Source: Jidongwangia harbinensis (lineage in GTDB: Bacteria > Actinomycetota > Actinomycetes > Mycobacteriales > Micromonosporaceae). From it: a DNA stretch of 64,000 nt. This document shows positions 52,727 to 62,012 of this stretch, in pieces. Made by a program: the position numbers and the translations under genes. Numbering within the stretch: the stretch's first letter is position 1; every line of letters begins with the position of its first letter. The stretch spans positions 62,001 to 126,000 of the forward strand of contig NZ_JAIWNC010000023.1 in assembly GCF_020216025.1 (NCBI RefSeq), in the 5' to 3' direction. The notes beneath the pieces were generated by a model. It had not been told where the DNA came from. It saw nothing but the letters and a program-made list of their open reading frames with translations, and searched no databases.

Positions 52727-53508
52727 GCGGCGCTCGGGTGGGTCGGGCCGCCGGGGCGGGGTCGGCGGCGCCGTCGAGCGGCCCGTTGCTTGTCCTCGTA
52801 CGCTTGCCAGGTGCTGAACCGGCGGCCGGCCATGGCCTTCACGAAGGCGCGGATGCGGTTGGCGGGGATGCCGACCAGACGGGGTCCGAGGACGGCGAGC
52901 AGGTCGGAGGCGTCCTGCGACGAGAATCCGGCGTCCACGATGGCCTGGTCATCGGGGAAGACGTCGGCGACCCGGTCGACGGTCGGGTCGAGCTGGCTGT
53001 CTTGGGTGCCGCCGTAGGAGTAGACCCACAGGAAGTTCGGCGGCGGATCGGGTTCCACGAGGCGCCTAAACCGGTCGACTTCTTTGGTGTAGGCGTAGAA
53101 GTGCAGGTCCGGTCGCGACCGGCAGATCCGCAGCCAGGCTCGCAGGTAGTGGTCGCTGAAGAAGTCACCGCTGTCGTGGATGCGGATCCAGCCGCCGGTG
53201 AGCTTCTTGGCCGCGAGCTCGGTGAGCATCGCGGCTTCCCAGCCAGGCAGGTCGTCAAGGACAAACGTGAGGTTGGCGTGGTGCTTGGCGCGGACAACCG
53301 GCCACAGGTAGGTGCCTTGCCGGGCGTAGCACACCTGGGCGCAGATTCCAGCCGAGGGACATGTATTGAACGTGCGGCCGTCGTCGAGGCGGCCGGCCCA
53401 GGCGGGCAGCGTCCAGTTCCAGACGCCGATAGCTTTCAACTCGCGGTTCTGCGTGAGTAGCTGACGGGGACGTGCGGCAACAGTGCGGGCGTCGATGTTT
53501 TCCGGCAT
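52723..53508 (-). CDS. gp88-family protein
   Basis: A 261-residue protein from ATG 53508 with GGGAG upstream. It has the Cys cluster CPSAGICAQVCYA near residue 50, expected of phage gp88-like proteins, followed by RIHDSGDFFSDHYLRAWLRI and FYAYTKEVDRFRRLV. The cysteine spacing suggests an iron-sulfur or metal centre. The tail is basic. These genes often lie beside PAPS-reductase-like genes in actinophages; here they overlap (ATGA at 52723-52726). The biochemical function of the family is not known to me. Confidence 0.8.
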   Translation of the reverse strand: MPENIDARTVAARPRQLLTQNRELKAIGVWNWTLPAWAGRLDDGRTFNTCPSAGICAQVCYARQGTYLWPVVRAKHHANLTFVLDDLPGWEAAMLTELAAKKLTGGWIRIHDSGDFFSDHYLRAWLRICRSRPDLHFYAYTKEVDRFRRLVEPDPPPNFLWVYSYGGTQDSQLDPTVDRVADVFPDDQAIVDAGFSSQDASDLLAVLGPRLVGIPANRIRAFVKAMAGRRFSTWQAYEDKQRAARRRRRPRPGGPTHPSAA

Positions 53509-53596
53509 GGTGGTCTCCCGACCGTGAGTGACGGGGACAAGGGACCGGCATTGGCCGCGAGGGGCATGCGCCGGTAAGCGACGCCGACGGCCCGGA

Positions 53597-54070
53597 TCAG
53601 GGGCTCGGCGTGAGAGCGGTGTGGCTGCGCTGGCACATGCGGGTCAGTTCGGGCACCGCGAGGGGGTCGGCGGTCAGGTCGAACGCCTGGAGCCAGCCGG
53701 TGCGGGCTTTGCTGGGCGGCAGCAGGTGCAGCGGGTACGCGTCGTGGACCGCGAGGACCCAGTCGGGCAGCGGCCGGCCGGCGGACAGGATCAGGCTCCA
53801 GCTGGGCCCGTGCAGCCGGATCACCGCCGGCGTGCCTGCGGCGGTGGCGTACGCGATCCGGATGAGGTCCGGGTCGCCGCTGGCGGCGATCTGCGGGGCC
53901 TCGTTGAAGATGTCGTGCAGCCGCGGCCTGGCGGACAGGTTTGCGTGATGGGTTTGGATGAGCCGGACCCGGTCGTCCAACAGGCGTGCGGTGAACAGCT
54001 GGTTGGCGATCTGGTCGGCCAGCCGCCGCCGGTTGGGCATGTCCGGTGTGGTGGTGTTGGGCGTGCTCAC
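53597..54070 (-). CDS. Hypothetical protein downstream of the coupling ATPase
   Basis: A 157-residue protein with a GTG start at 54070 and GGGAGG upstream. Helical first half (RRLADQIANQLFTARLLDDR; VRLIQTHHANLSARPRLHDI), then strands (PAVIRLHGPSWSLILSAGR; WVLAVHDAYPLHLL). No family is recognised. It follows the VirD4-like gene after a strong hairpin, so its expression may be reduced relative to the transfer ATPases. Confidence 0.7.
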   Translation of the reverse strand: MSTPNTTTPDMPNRRRLADQIANQLFTARLLDDRVRLIQTHHANLSARPRLHDIFNEAPQIAASGDPDLIRIAYATAAGTPAVIRLHGPSWSLILSAGRPLPDWVLAVHDAYPLHLLPPSKARTGWLQAFDLTADPLAVPELTRMCQRSHTALTPSP

Positions 54071-54104
54071 GGGAACCTCCCGAATCTTCGGGGCCACAAA
54101 CGGT

Positions 54105-54138
54105 GAGCGCCGCGTGACCGTTGGGTCACGCGGCGCTC
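54105..54138 (-). terminator. 15-bp perfect hairpin over the VirD4 stop codon
   Basis: GAGCGCCGCGTGACC at 54105-54119 pairs without mismatch with the sequence at 54124-54138 around a GTTG loop. The stop codon of the VirD4-like gene (54128-54126) is inside one arm. There is no U-run, so it is more likely an attenuator or mRNA stabiliser than a simple terminator. Confidence 0.75.
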
Positions 54139-56687
54139 GTTTCGGTGGGTGTTGGGTCGTCGGGCGGCTCGGGCCGGCGCTTGCGGCCGGGTGGCTTCAT
54201 CCGGGCGAGCTTGGCGATCGCGGCCTGGCCGTTGCCGCTGTCGGGGGTGACGTTGGCCAGGGCGGCCTGCCGGACCGCGGTCGTCTCCCCCACCGGCGGT
54301 TTGGGCGGCAGGGTGTGCAGGGTGAACGCCGGGGTCTCCCGGCCGTCGACCACCAGGCGAGCTGCGGCCTGGAAGGCGTCCAGGTGCGACAGGTCGTGAT
54401 CGGACAGCTCGGGCATGGTGTGTTTGGCCAGCTGGGTGGCGTCCTCCGGCGCGCAGGTGAAGAACACTTTGTTGCGCGCGTTCGCCGACAGGGCGAGCTG
54501 CGTCTCGCGGGGCATCTGGGTCAGGTTCTGGTGCGCCAGGACGAGACCGAAGCGATAGCCTCGCGCCTCGGCGAGCATGTCGCCGACGCTGCCGGGCAGG
54601 TTGAGGAAGTTGTGGGACTCGTCGATGTAGGCGACCGCGTCACGGCGGGCGTCTTCGGCGATCCGGGTGCGGCCGGTGGCGGTCTGCCATGCCTGGGCCA
54701 GGATGAACGAGCCCATCAGGCGGGCGGTTTCTTCACCGATCTGCCCTTTCGGCAGCCGGGCGAGCAGGATGCCGCCGTCGAGCACGCGGCGCATGTCGAC
54801 CGTCGAGCGGGCCGCGCCGACGGTCTGCGTGACGAACGGCCGCGTCAGAAACGACCGCAGCCGGGCCAGGACCGGCCCGATGACCTGCGAGCGCAGCGGC
54901 GGCGGCGTCGACTCGAACCACTGCCAGAACCCCAGCAGTCCTTCGGGGTCGTCGAGGTCGCTGGTGAACGCTGCCCGGAACTGCTTGTCCTGCAACAGTG
55001 ACGGGATCAGGGTGAGCGTGGCGTTGGCTTTGCGTAGCAGCGTCAGGCAGGCCATGCGCATCGTGTCGTCGATCCGCGGACCCCAGTGCTTCGCAAAAAT
55101 CTTGCCGAAGATCGACACGATGTGGTCGACGACCAGGTCGTGATCGGCGCCCTCAAGGGGGTTGAGCGTGGCGCCGGCGGGCTGGTCCGGGTCGATGAGA
55201 TAGAGGCGTTTGTCGGCGACGTCGGCCGGGAGTCGGTCGATGACGTCGTTGATCAAGTCACCTTTGGGATCGATGACGATGACGCCGCGGCGCGCGTGGA
55301 TGTCGTCGAGGATCATGTGGGTGAGCAGGGTGGATTTGCCGCTGCCGGTGCTGCCGATGACGTGCGCGTGCTGCCGGGCGTCGGCCGCCTTCAAGGCGAC
55401 TTTGTGGCCGCCGACCTGGGCGGTGCCGAGGACTTTCGTGCCGCGCCCGCCGCTGACCACGGCGACCGGCGCCGGCATCGCCTTCGCCCGGGCCCGGTCG
55501 AGGCCGGGGACGGCGATGTCGGTCGGCAGCCCTGCGAGGGTGGACAGCTCCCCGGCGTTCAAGACGAATCCGGAGCGCAGCACCCGCGACGCCAGCACCC
55601 GGCCCGGGTAGCCGGTGCGGATCCGGATGCGGCGCAGCCGGTTACGGCCGGCGTACACGCCGAAGCTTGAGGCCAGGCCCTGTGCGATGCTGGTCAGCCG
55701 CGGCGCGAGGGTCTTGGCGGTGCCACCGGGCCCGGTGTGCGCGACGGCGTAGCGGACCGCGACGTCCCACAGCGGTGTGCCGGCGAGTTTGTCGACGGCC
55801 GCTCGGGCGTCTCGGTCGGCTTGCGGGTCCGCGCCGGGTAGCCGCGCCGCCGACCGCCCCGCGGTGGGGGTGGTGCGGCGGGTCGGGCCGAGCACGCTGA
55901 GCGCGACGTCAAGGACGCCGCGCAGCCACACTGCCGGGTCGAGCCAGCTGGTCGGTGGCTTGCCGGTTCGCAGGGCCTGGACACCGCGGCGTAGGCGGCG
56001 GATCTGCCGGTTGCTGGCCGGCCGGGCCAGGACCTGCACGCATGCCGCTTCGGTGCGGCCGAGTTCGGCTGCGGCCTGGATCAGGGTGCGTAGCGGGTCC
56101 GCGTCGTGGTCGCTCTCGAGCGGGAACCAGGCCGGCAGCACCGGGATGAGCGCGCCGCCCTCGGCGATCGCGGTGGCCGGGACCGGGTCGCTGGGATCGG
56201 CGATGTTGCAGGCGATGCCGGGCCAGGCGCCGCGGATGGCAGCGAGGACCGGGCCGTACGCGATCGTGTCGGGTAGCCACAATCCGATCCGCAACTGGCG
56301 CCCGGACCATCGGTACTCCAGGGCCACGTGCGCGCGGCTGTCGCGGAGCCGGCGCCGCCCGGTCGGCCGGAGGATCTCGGCGAGGGTGGACCAGAGCACG
56401 CGGGCGCCGTCCGGGTCGACCTCGGGGGGTGGGTTGATCCAGATCAGCCGGGCGTGCTCGCGCCTTCGTGCGTCGTGCCGGGCCAGCAGGGCCGCCCGGG
56501 CCACGTGCCCGGCGACCGCTAGTGCGGCCACGACGGCGAGCAGCCATGGCCGCTGCATGCACCAGGTCGTGACCGTGTGGGCGAGGTGTTCGGCCCACAC
56601 CGTCGGGGGCGGCTCCGGGAAGTTCGGCGGACCGGACGAAGGTGCAGGAGACGAAGGAGAAGGGTGCGGGGCAGTGAGCCGGGACAT
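54126..56687 (-). CDS. VirD4/TraD-like conjugative coupling ATPase
   Basis: An 853-residue protein. A membrane helix near residues 45-70 (PWLLAVVAALAVAGHVARA) anchors the N-terminus. A long cytoplasmic region precedes the motor domain: P-loop IGSTGSGKSTLL near 442-450, Walker B GVIVIDPKGDL near 468, a second acidic motif AVAYIDESHNFL near 687, and the arginine-rich FGLVLAHQNLTQM segment. This is the DUF87/TraG-type ATPase that feeds DNA to a type IV secretion channel. Its partners VirB4-like and PrgI-like lie directly upstream. No relaxase is visible in the window. Confidence 0.93.
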   Translation of the reverse strand: MSRLTAPHPSPSSPAPSSGPPNFPEPPPTVWAEHLAHTVTTWCMQRPWLLAVVAALAVAGHVARAALLARHDARRREHARLIWINPPPEVDPDGARVLWSTLAEILRPTGRRRLRDSRAHVALEYRWSGRQLRIGLWLPDTIAYGPVLAAIRGAWPGIACNIADPSDPVPATAIAEGGALIPVLPAWFPLESDHDADPLRTLIQAAAELGRTEAACVQVLARPASNRQIRRLRRGVQALRTGKPPTSWLDPAVWLRGVLDVALSVLGPTRRTTPTAGRSAARLPGADPQADRDARAAVDKLAGTPLWDVAVRYAVAHTGPGGTAKTLAPRLTSIAQGLASSFGVYAGRNRLRRIRIRTGYPGRVLASRVLRSGFVLNAGELSTLAGLPTDIAVPGLDRARAKAMPAPVAVVSGGRGTKVLGTAQVGGHKVALKAADARQHAHVIGSTGSGKSTLLTHMILDDIHARRGVIVIDPKGDLINDVIDRLPADVADKRLYLIDPDQPAGATLNPLEGADHDLVVDHIVSIFGKIFAKHWGPRIDDTMRMACLTLLRKANATLTLIPSLLQDKQFRAAFTSDLDDPEGLLGFWQWFESTPPPLRSQVIGPVLARLRSFLTRPFVTQTVGAARSTVDMRRVLDGGILLARLPKGQIGEETARLMGSFILAQAWQTATGRTRIAEDARRDAVAYIDESHNFLNLPGSVGDMLAEARGYRFGLVLAHQNLTQMPRETQLALSANARNKVFFTCAPEDATQLAKHTMPELSDHDLSHLDAFQAAARLVVDGRETPAFTLHTLPPKPPVGETTAVRQAALANVTPDSGNGQAAIAKLARMKPPGRKRRPEPPDDPTPTETSAA

Positions 56688-56704
56688 GACGGTGGCCCTT
56701 TCAC

Positions 56705-56740
56705 CGAGCGCGAAGAAGGGCCGGCCCTTCTTCGCGCTCG
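56705..56740 (-). terminator. 36-base perfect palindrome between VirB4 and VirD4 genes
   Basis: Eighteen bases at 56705-56722 (GAGCGCGAAGAAGGGCC preceded by C) are the exact reverse complement of 56723-56740, with no spacer. A second 12-base palindrome AGGGCCGGCCCT lies at 56757-56768. Both fill the 140-base gap before the VirD4-like start. Strong hairpin or cruciform; likely attenuator, possibly a protein-binding site. Confidence 0.8.
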
Positions 56741-56827
56741 CGTGGAGCTCGAAGAGAGGGCCGGCCCTGAAGAAGGAAGGGAAGAGGACGGTGGTGGCCG
56801 GATCGTCGGCCGGCGGTTAGCGGTGGG

Positions 56828-58612
56828 CTACTCGTCGACTTCGAGGTCTCCGATGCACAGCCGGTGCTCTTTGCGGGACGCGACGGCCTGGAAGCTGACC
56901 CGGTGGGTGCCGGAGATCAACAAGCCCTCGCCGCGGCGGGCTGACAGCAGTAGCCGGGTCTCGCCTGTGGTGAGGCCGAAGGAGCGGGCGATGACGGCGA
57001 TCGGTGGCGCTGCCTGCCGCAGCAGGATTTGGGTGGCGGCGTTGGCGATGACGGCCTGCCCGAGGTCCGAGCCGAGCAGGTCACCGACGTCCTGGGTGAT
57101 GACCGAGACTCCGGCCTTGCGTTTGCGGGCGCTCTTGGACAGGCGGTAGAGGAATTTGGCGCCTTCGCCGTCCTTGAGCAGCACCCACGCCTCGTCGACG
57201 ATGACCAGCCGGCGCGGCGGCATCGCGCCGGCGGGTGGCACGTCGACATCACGCCAGATCGCGTCCAGCGCCATCAGCATGCCCGGTGCCCGTAGCTCGT
57301 CGGCCAGCTGCCGGGTCGACCACACCACCAGCTGCCCGTGCGGGACATGCGTGGTCGGTCCGTCGAACAGGTCGCGGAAGCTGCCGGACACCCAGGGGGT
57401 GAGCCGGGCGGCCAGGGTGAGCGCCGGGCCGGAACCGTCGGTTTCCAAGGCGGAGGACACGTCACGCAACAGCGGCGCCTGCCGCTGCCACGTGCTCGGG
57501 TCGTTGGAAATCCCCGCTGTCGCGTAGGCGGCGATGATCGCCCTGTCCAAAGCGGCCCGCTCGACCGGCGGCGGCTGCTCACCCAGCAGCACCGCAACGA
57601 GGGTGTGCAGAAACAGGGCCCGGCGCGTCAACGCGTCGTCGCGGCGGTCCCCGGCTGGGATGTCGAGCGGGTTGAGCCGGACGCCGCCTGCTCCGAGGTG
57701 AATCGTGGTGCCGCCGACCGCGTCGGCGAGGCGGTGATATTCATTGTCGGGGTCGATGACCGCGATGTGCACCCCGTCGGCCAGCGAGCGCAGGACCTCG
57801 AGCTTGATGAAGTAGCTCTTCCCGCTGCCGGAGTCGGCCAGGACAACGGAGTTGGCGTTGTGCTGGTTCCAGCGGTCCCACCACACGATGCCGTTGCTGT
57901 CCGGGTTGAGCCCGTACAGCATCCCTGCTTCCGGGGCAGGTTCTCCGGGCAGCGGCGCGGGCAGGTCCGGGCTGGCGAGGGGGAACATCGTGGCGATGGC
58001 CTCGGTGTCCATGACTCGCCGCTGGCCGATGGTGTCGGTCGCCAGCGGCAGCATGGTGAGCCAGCCCTGTAGCTGGCGCCAGGTGGCGGGCTGGACGTCG
58101 AGCAGCACCGACGCGGCGACCGCGCGGACGTGCGCGACTGATTCCTGCAGCTCTTCCAGGCTCGGGGCGTGTACGCACAGGTACAGGCCGACCCGGAACA
58201 ACTTGGATTGGCCGCGGGCGATGCGGTCGGCCAGGTCCGCGGCGTCGTCGGCGGCGGCCTCCGCAGCCGGGTCGAGCAACCGGCCGTTCTCGGTGTCGGA
58301 GCGCCGGTTGGACTCCAGCCGGGCGCGCTGTCGGCGTAGCCGGCCCGCGGCGGCTTGCGGGGTGAGCGGGTCGATGTAGACGACGACGTCGAGGCGGCCG
58401 GGCCAGGCCAGCAGCGGGTCGAGCCAGGCCGCGCCGACCTCAGCCGGATACCCGGTGACGATCAGGGTCGACGCGTAGCCGTCGCCGACCTGTAGATGGC
58501 GGGGCAGGTTGACGACGCCGGCGGGGCCTAGAACGGACGAGAGCCCGGCCGCATCTGCCGGGCTCTCACCAGTCTCTGTCTGCGGTTGTTGTTTGCGGTT
58601 CAGCAGTTTCAT
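56828..58612 (-). CDS. VirB4/TraC-like conjugation ATPase
   Basis: A 594-residue protein from ATG 58612, overlapping the PrgI-like gene by four bases. The N-terminal half has the family's strand-rich region (LQVGDGYASTLIVTGYPAEV). The ATPase has P-loop ADSGSGKSYF near 254, the motif IAVIDPDNEYHRL, Walker B RLVIVDEAWVLLKDGEG near 466 and SVITQDVGDLLGSDLGQAV. This powers assembly and substrate transfer in type IV secretion. The family (SCO6880/VirB4-like) is usual in actinobacterial conjugative elements. Confidence 0.93.
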   Translation of the reverse strand: MKLLNRKQQPQTETGESPADAAGLSSVLGPAGVVNLPRHLQVGDGYASTLIVTGYPAEVGAAWLDPLLAWPGRLDVVVYIDPLTPQAAAGRLRRQRARLESNRRSDTENGRLLDPAAEAAADDAADLADRIARGQSKLFRVGLYLCVHAPSLEELQESVAHVRAVAASVLLDVQPATWRQLQGWLTMLPLATDTIGQRRVMDTEAIATMFPLASPDLPAPLPGEPAPEAGMLYGLNPDSNGIVWWDRWNQHNANSVVLADSGSGKSYFIKLEVLRSLADGVHIAVIDPDNEYHRLADAVGGTTIHLGAGGVRLNPLDIPAGDRRDDALTRRALFLHTLVAVLLGEQPPPVERAALDRAIIAAYATAGISNDPSTWQRQAPLLRDVSSALETDGSGPALTLAARLTPWVSGSFRDLFDGPTTHVPHGQLVVWSTRQLADELRAPGMLMALDAIWRDVDVPPAGAMPPRRLVIVDEAWVLLKDGEGAKFLYRLSKSARKRKAGVSVITQDVGDLLGSDLGQAVIANAATQILLRQAAPPIAVIARSFGLTTGETRLLLSARRGEGLLISGTHRVSFQAVASRKEHRLCIGDLEVDE

Positions 58613-59544
58613 AAGTCGGCTCCTTGTCCGGTCACCGGTGCCCCGGGACGGGCTCGGGGCCAGGTGACGTCGGCCGGGGTGTAGGGGTCGGTGGCGCAGG
58701 TGAGCACGGCGGTCGCGGTCGCCCCGTCGAGCACGACGGTCTGTGCGCCCAGGGCGGCAAGCGCCGAGGCGGCGTGGTCCGCGCGGCGTAGGACTTCGGT
58801 GTCGCGGCCCCGGTCGCCCTGGGCGGTGACGGCGATGGTGACGGTGCGCCACAGCGGATCTCGGCGCTCGGCCAGCTGATCCAGGAACTCGGCGTAGTCG
58901 TACGCCGCGTCCGCCAGCGCCGGATTGGCGATGCCCGCCGCGCCGTCGGCGACCCGTTGGGCGTGGCTCGACAGATCCACCCGCTGCGCCGAGATCACCA
59001 GCTGCACTCCCCCGGTCAGCGAGTTCAACCACCGCCCGTACGCGTCGACCAGGGCGACCTGCTCGTCACCGGAGCGCAGCCCGATGTTGACGGTCGTCGC
59101 CGCGACCAGGGCGACCGCCTTGTCGCCGGCGTCGATGACCCCGGATTCGGCTATCGCCCGGGCCGCAAGTCGCAGCTGCGGCACCGCCATGCCCGGCCCA
59201 GGCGCCCACCCCGGCACCGGTTGGGCCGCGGCGGCCGCGTGCTGCTTCTGGCTACTGGACTGCTGCACCGCCGACAGCAGCCAGGCGTCCAGGCTGCGCC
59301 CGTCGCGGCGGCCCAGCGCGAGCGTGACCGCGACCCCGGCGACCGGCACCAGCAGCCCAATCAAGACCGGCGGTGGCAGCAAGTGCCCGAGGCCGCGGAA
59401 CACCGCGTACGCGACCGCGGCGGCGACCGCCAGGATCGCGAGCTGGCGTGCCGTCAAACCGTAAACGATCTTGTCGGGCTGGTCCACGTCCGTCGGAACC
59501 CTTGCTCTATAAGGCTCGTCCGTCCAAGTACTCTTTGGACTCAT
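58609..59544 (-). CDS. PrgI-like T4SS membrane protein
   Basis: A 311-residue protein. Near the N-terminus VPTDVDQPDKIVYGLTARQL is followed by two membrane helices (AILAVAAAVAYAVFRGLGHL; VLIGLLVPVAGVAVTLALG), the usual layout of PrgI/VirB3-like subunits. The C-terminal 200 residues are a soluble mixed domain (VALVDAYGRWLNSLTGGVQL; VTIAVTAQGDRGRDTEVLRR). It sits next to VirB4 and overlaps its start, as in other Gram-positive transfer operons. Upstream the operon is interrupted by the recombinase cassette. Confidence 0.85.
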   Translation of the reverse strand: MSPKSTWTDEPYRARVPTDVDQPDKIVYGLTARQLAILAVAAAVAYAVFRGLGHLLPPPVLIGLLVPVAGVAVTLALGRRDGRSLDAWLLSAVQQSSSQKQHAAAAAQPVPGWAPGPGMAVPQLRLAARAIAESGVIDAGDKAVALVAATTVNIGLRSGDEQVALVDAYGRWLNSLTGGVQLVISAQRVDLSSHAQRVADGAAGIANPALADAAYDYAEFLDQLAERRDPLWRTVTIAVTAQGDRGRDTEVLRRADHAASALAALGAQTVVLDGATATAVLTCATDPYTPADVTWPRARPGAPVTGQGADL

Positions 59545-59603
59545 TGACGATCACCCACCCTTTTCATCCGTTGTTCGGTCAGTGCCTTACGGTGCTGATC
59601 ACG

Positions 59604-59930
59604 ATGCGCAAGTGCACCGGGCTGTGGTTCATGTGCGAGGTCGACGGGAGGCGTCGGGTCACGGTGCGTCAGGAGTGGACGGATCGTGGTGTGCCGGCGT
59701 CGTCGGATCGGCTCGCTGTTGATGGGTTGGGCGCCGCGCGGGCGTTGGTCGACGCGATCGACGCGACGCGGACAGGCAGCCCTCATGAAGTACCTCCTGA
59801 GCAGGGACAGGACAGGGATGGCTCGGATGAGCCGGGAACGAGGGCTGTTGAGCGGGCCAGACCTGCGCCAAGCGGTGATGGCGGTGGCGAACATGCTCGA
59901 GGCGCTGCTGAACGCGGATGTGGCCGGTGA
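59604..59930 (+). CDS. Possible small gene before the recombinase
   Basis: A 108-residue frame from ATG 59604 reads RKCTGLWFMCEVDGRRRVTV, then WTDRGVPASSDRLAVDGLGA and ARALVDAIDATRTG, which is protein-like. The C-terminal third becomes low-complexity. In another frame around 59830-59970 a second protein-like stretch appears (SRERGLLSGPDLRQAVMAVA, then NMLEALLNADVAGEAV), so one gene with a frameshift is possible. It belongs with the recombinase cassette by strand and position. The family is unknown. Confidence 0.35.
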   Translation: MRKCTGLWFMCEVDGRRRVTVRQEWTDRGVPASSDRLAVDGLGAARALVDAIDATRTGSPHEVPPEQGQDRDGSDEPGTRAVERARPAPSGDGGGEHARGAAERGCGR

Positions 59931-62003
59931 AGCCGTCGCCGAAGATCACGTCGTCGCATCTGAGCCGGTCGGCGATCGTGTACGTACGTCAGTCGACCCT
60001 GGCGCAGGTGCGGGAGAACACCGAGTCCACGACCCGGCAGTACGGGTTGACCGCGACCGCCGCCGAGCTCGGCTGGCTGGCCGAGCAGGTCGTCGTGATC
60101 GACGCCGACCTGGGCATCTCCGGGCGGTTCGGTTCCGAACGCGATGGCTTCCGCGACATCGTGGCGCGGATCTGCATGGGCGAGGTCGGCGCCGTATTTG
60201 GGTTGGAGGTGTCTCGGTTCGGCCGTTCGAACGCCGACCTGACCCGGCTGATGGAGCTGGCCCGGCTCACCGACACCCTGCTGATCGACGCCGACGGCGT
60301 CTACGACCTGGGCAACGTCAACGACCGGTTGCTGCTCGGCCTCAAAGGTCAGATGAGTGAGATCGAGCTGCACTTTCTGATGGGCCGGCTGCACGGCGCG
60401 AAACTCGCGGCAGCCGAGCGCGGTGAACTGCGGCACCCGCTGCCGGTCGGCCTCGTTTACGACGCTGACGGCGGTGTCGTCAAGGACCCCGACGAGCAGA
60501 TCCAGGGCGCGGTCGCGGACCTGTTCGCCGAGTTCGGCCGCGGCGGTTCCGCGCTCGCGGTGATGCGCGCGTTCGACGCCGCGGGCAGGTTGTTCCCCCA
60601 ACGCACCTGGGGCGGCGCGTGGGCGGGCACGCTGAAGTGGGGCAAGCTGACCCGGGTGCTGCAGGCGTTGAAGAACCCGGCCTACGCCGGCGCCTACACC
60701 TTCGGCCGCTCCAGCGAACGGCGCCGGGTCCAGCCGGACGGGACGGTGCGCAGCTCGCGCCGCAAACGCGCCCGCGAAGACTGGACGGTCACCATCCGCG
60801 ATCACCACGAGGGCTACATCAGCTGGCAGGAATACCTCGACATCGAGGTCAAACTCGCCGCGAACAACACCCAAGGCGGTGCCCGCCCGGCCCGGGAAGG
60901 CACCGCCCTGTGTCAGGGGCATCATCAGCTGCGGTGTCTGCGGCGGCCGGGTCGGCACCCGCTACGACCGCGGCGACGCCCGGGCGACCTACACCTGCCA
61001 GGTCAAAGACGCGATCCGCACACCGCAGTGCCGGACCGTGGTTTCGACTACCGTCGACGCGGCCGTCAGCGCCCTGTTCCTCGACACCATCACCGAGCAA
61101 CAGATCACCATCGCGCTGGCCGCCAGCGACGAGGTCACCGACCGCCGCGTCCGCAACCACCGGGCCGCCGAACTGGCCGTGCAACGCGCCCGCTACGAAG
61201 CCGAACGCGCCGAACGCGCCTTCACCAACGTCGACCCGGACAACCGGCTGGTCGCCCGCAGCCTGGAGAGCCGCTGGGAGACCAAGCTGGTCCAGCTCGC
61301 CGACGCCGAAGCAGCGTTGGCCACCGCACAAGCCACCACCGCCCCCGCGCCAGAGCAGAACGCCTTGCGCGCCTTGGCCGCTGACCTGCCACGGTTGTGG
61401 GACAGCCCCACCACCAGCCACCGCGACCGCAAACGACTGCTGCGCAGCCTGATCGCCGACATCACCCTGTTGCCCGCTATCGACGACGACAGCGTCCGGA
61501 TCGGTGTCCGCTGGCACACCGGCGCCACCGACGAACTCACCGCCCTGCGGCACGGGCCCGGCCGCACCCCCGCCGGAGCTTTGGAACTGGTCCGCCGCTA
61601 CGGCGCCACACACACCAGCGAACAACTCGCCGAACGGCTCAACGCCTCCGGCTTGCTCACCGGCAAAGGCAAACCCTTCACCGCCGGCGCGGTCGCCCGC
61701 GTCCGAGACGCCTACAAAATCTGGGCGCCGCGCACCGTGGCCATCCAAGACGGCGAGGTCAGCGTCAAACACGCCGCCGCACAGCTCGGCATTCCCGCCA
61801 GCGCCGTCTACAACTGGCTGGTCAAAGGACAGGTTCCGGCCCGCCGCGCCCCGGGCGGACGGTGGTGCATCCCCTGGGACCCCGCAACGCAGGAGATCTA
61901 CCGGGACAAAGTCGCCAAGTCGTTCCGCCTCAAGCCGACCAACCTCGCTGCCAACCGGGACCCCGGATCGGACGCGACTCACCGTGACAATTACGGCCGA
62001 TAG
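59918..62003 (+). CDS. Large serine recombinase (one-base frameshift)
   Basis: A recombinase of about 690 residues. The catalytic domain starts AIVYVRQSTLAQVRENTES with the nucleophile at S26; GLEVSRFGRSNADLTRLMEL and GLKGQMSEIELHF follow. The recombinase domain continues (RVLQALKNPAYAGAYTFGR). The frame then breaks at a GGGG run (60916-60919): reading without one G gives CQGIISCGVCGGRVGTRYDR, the zinc-ribbon part, and the rest to 62003 ending in an HTH-like tail (KHAAAQLGIPASAVYNWLV). It sits on the opposite strand to the transfer operon it interrupts, with a sulfotransferase behind it. It is broken unless the extra G is an error. Confidence 0.8.
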
Positions 62004-62012
62004 GGTGATGAC

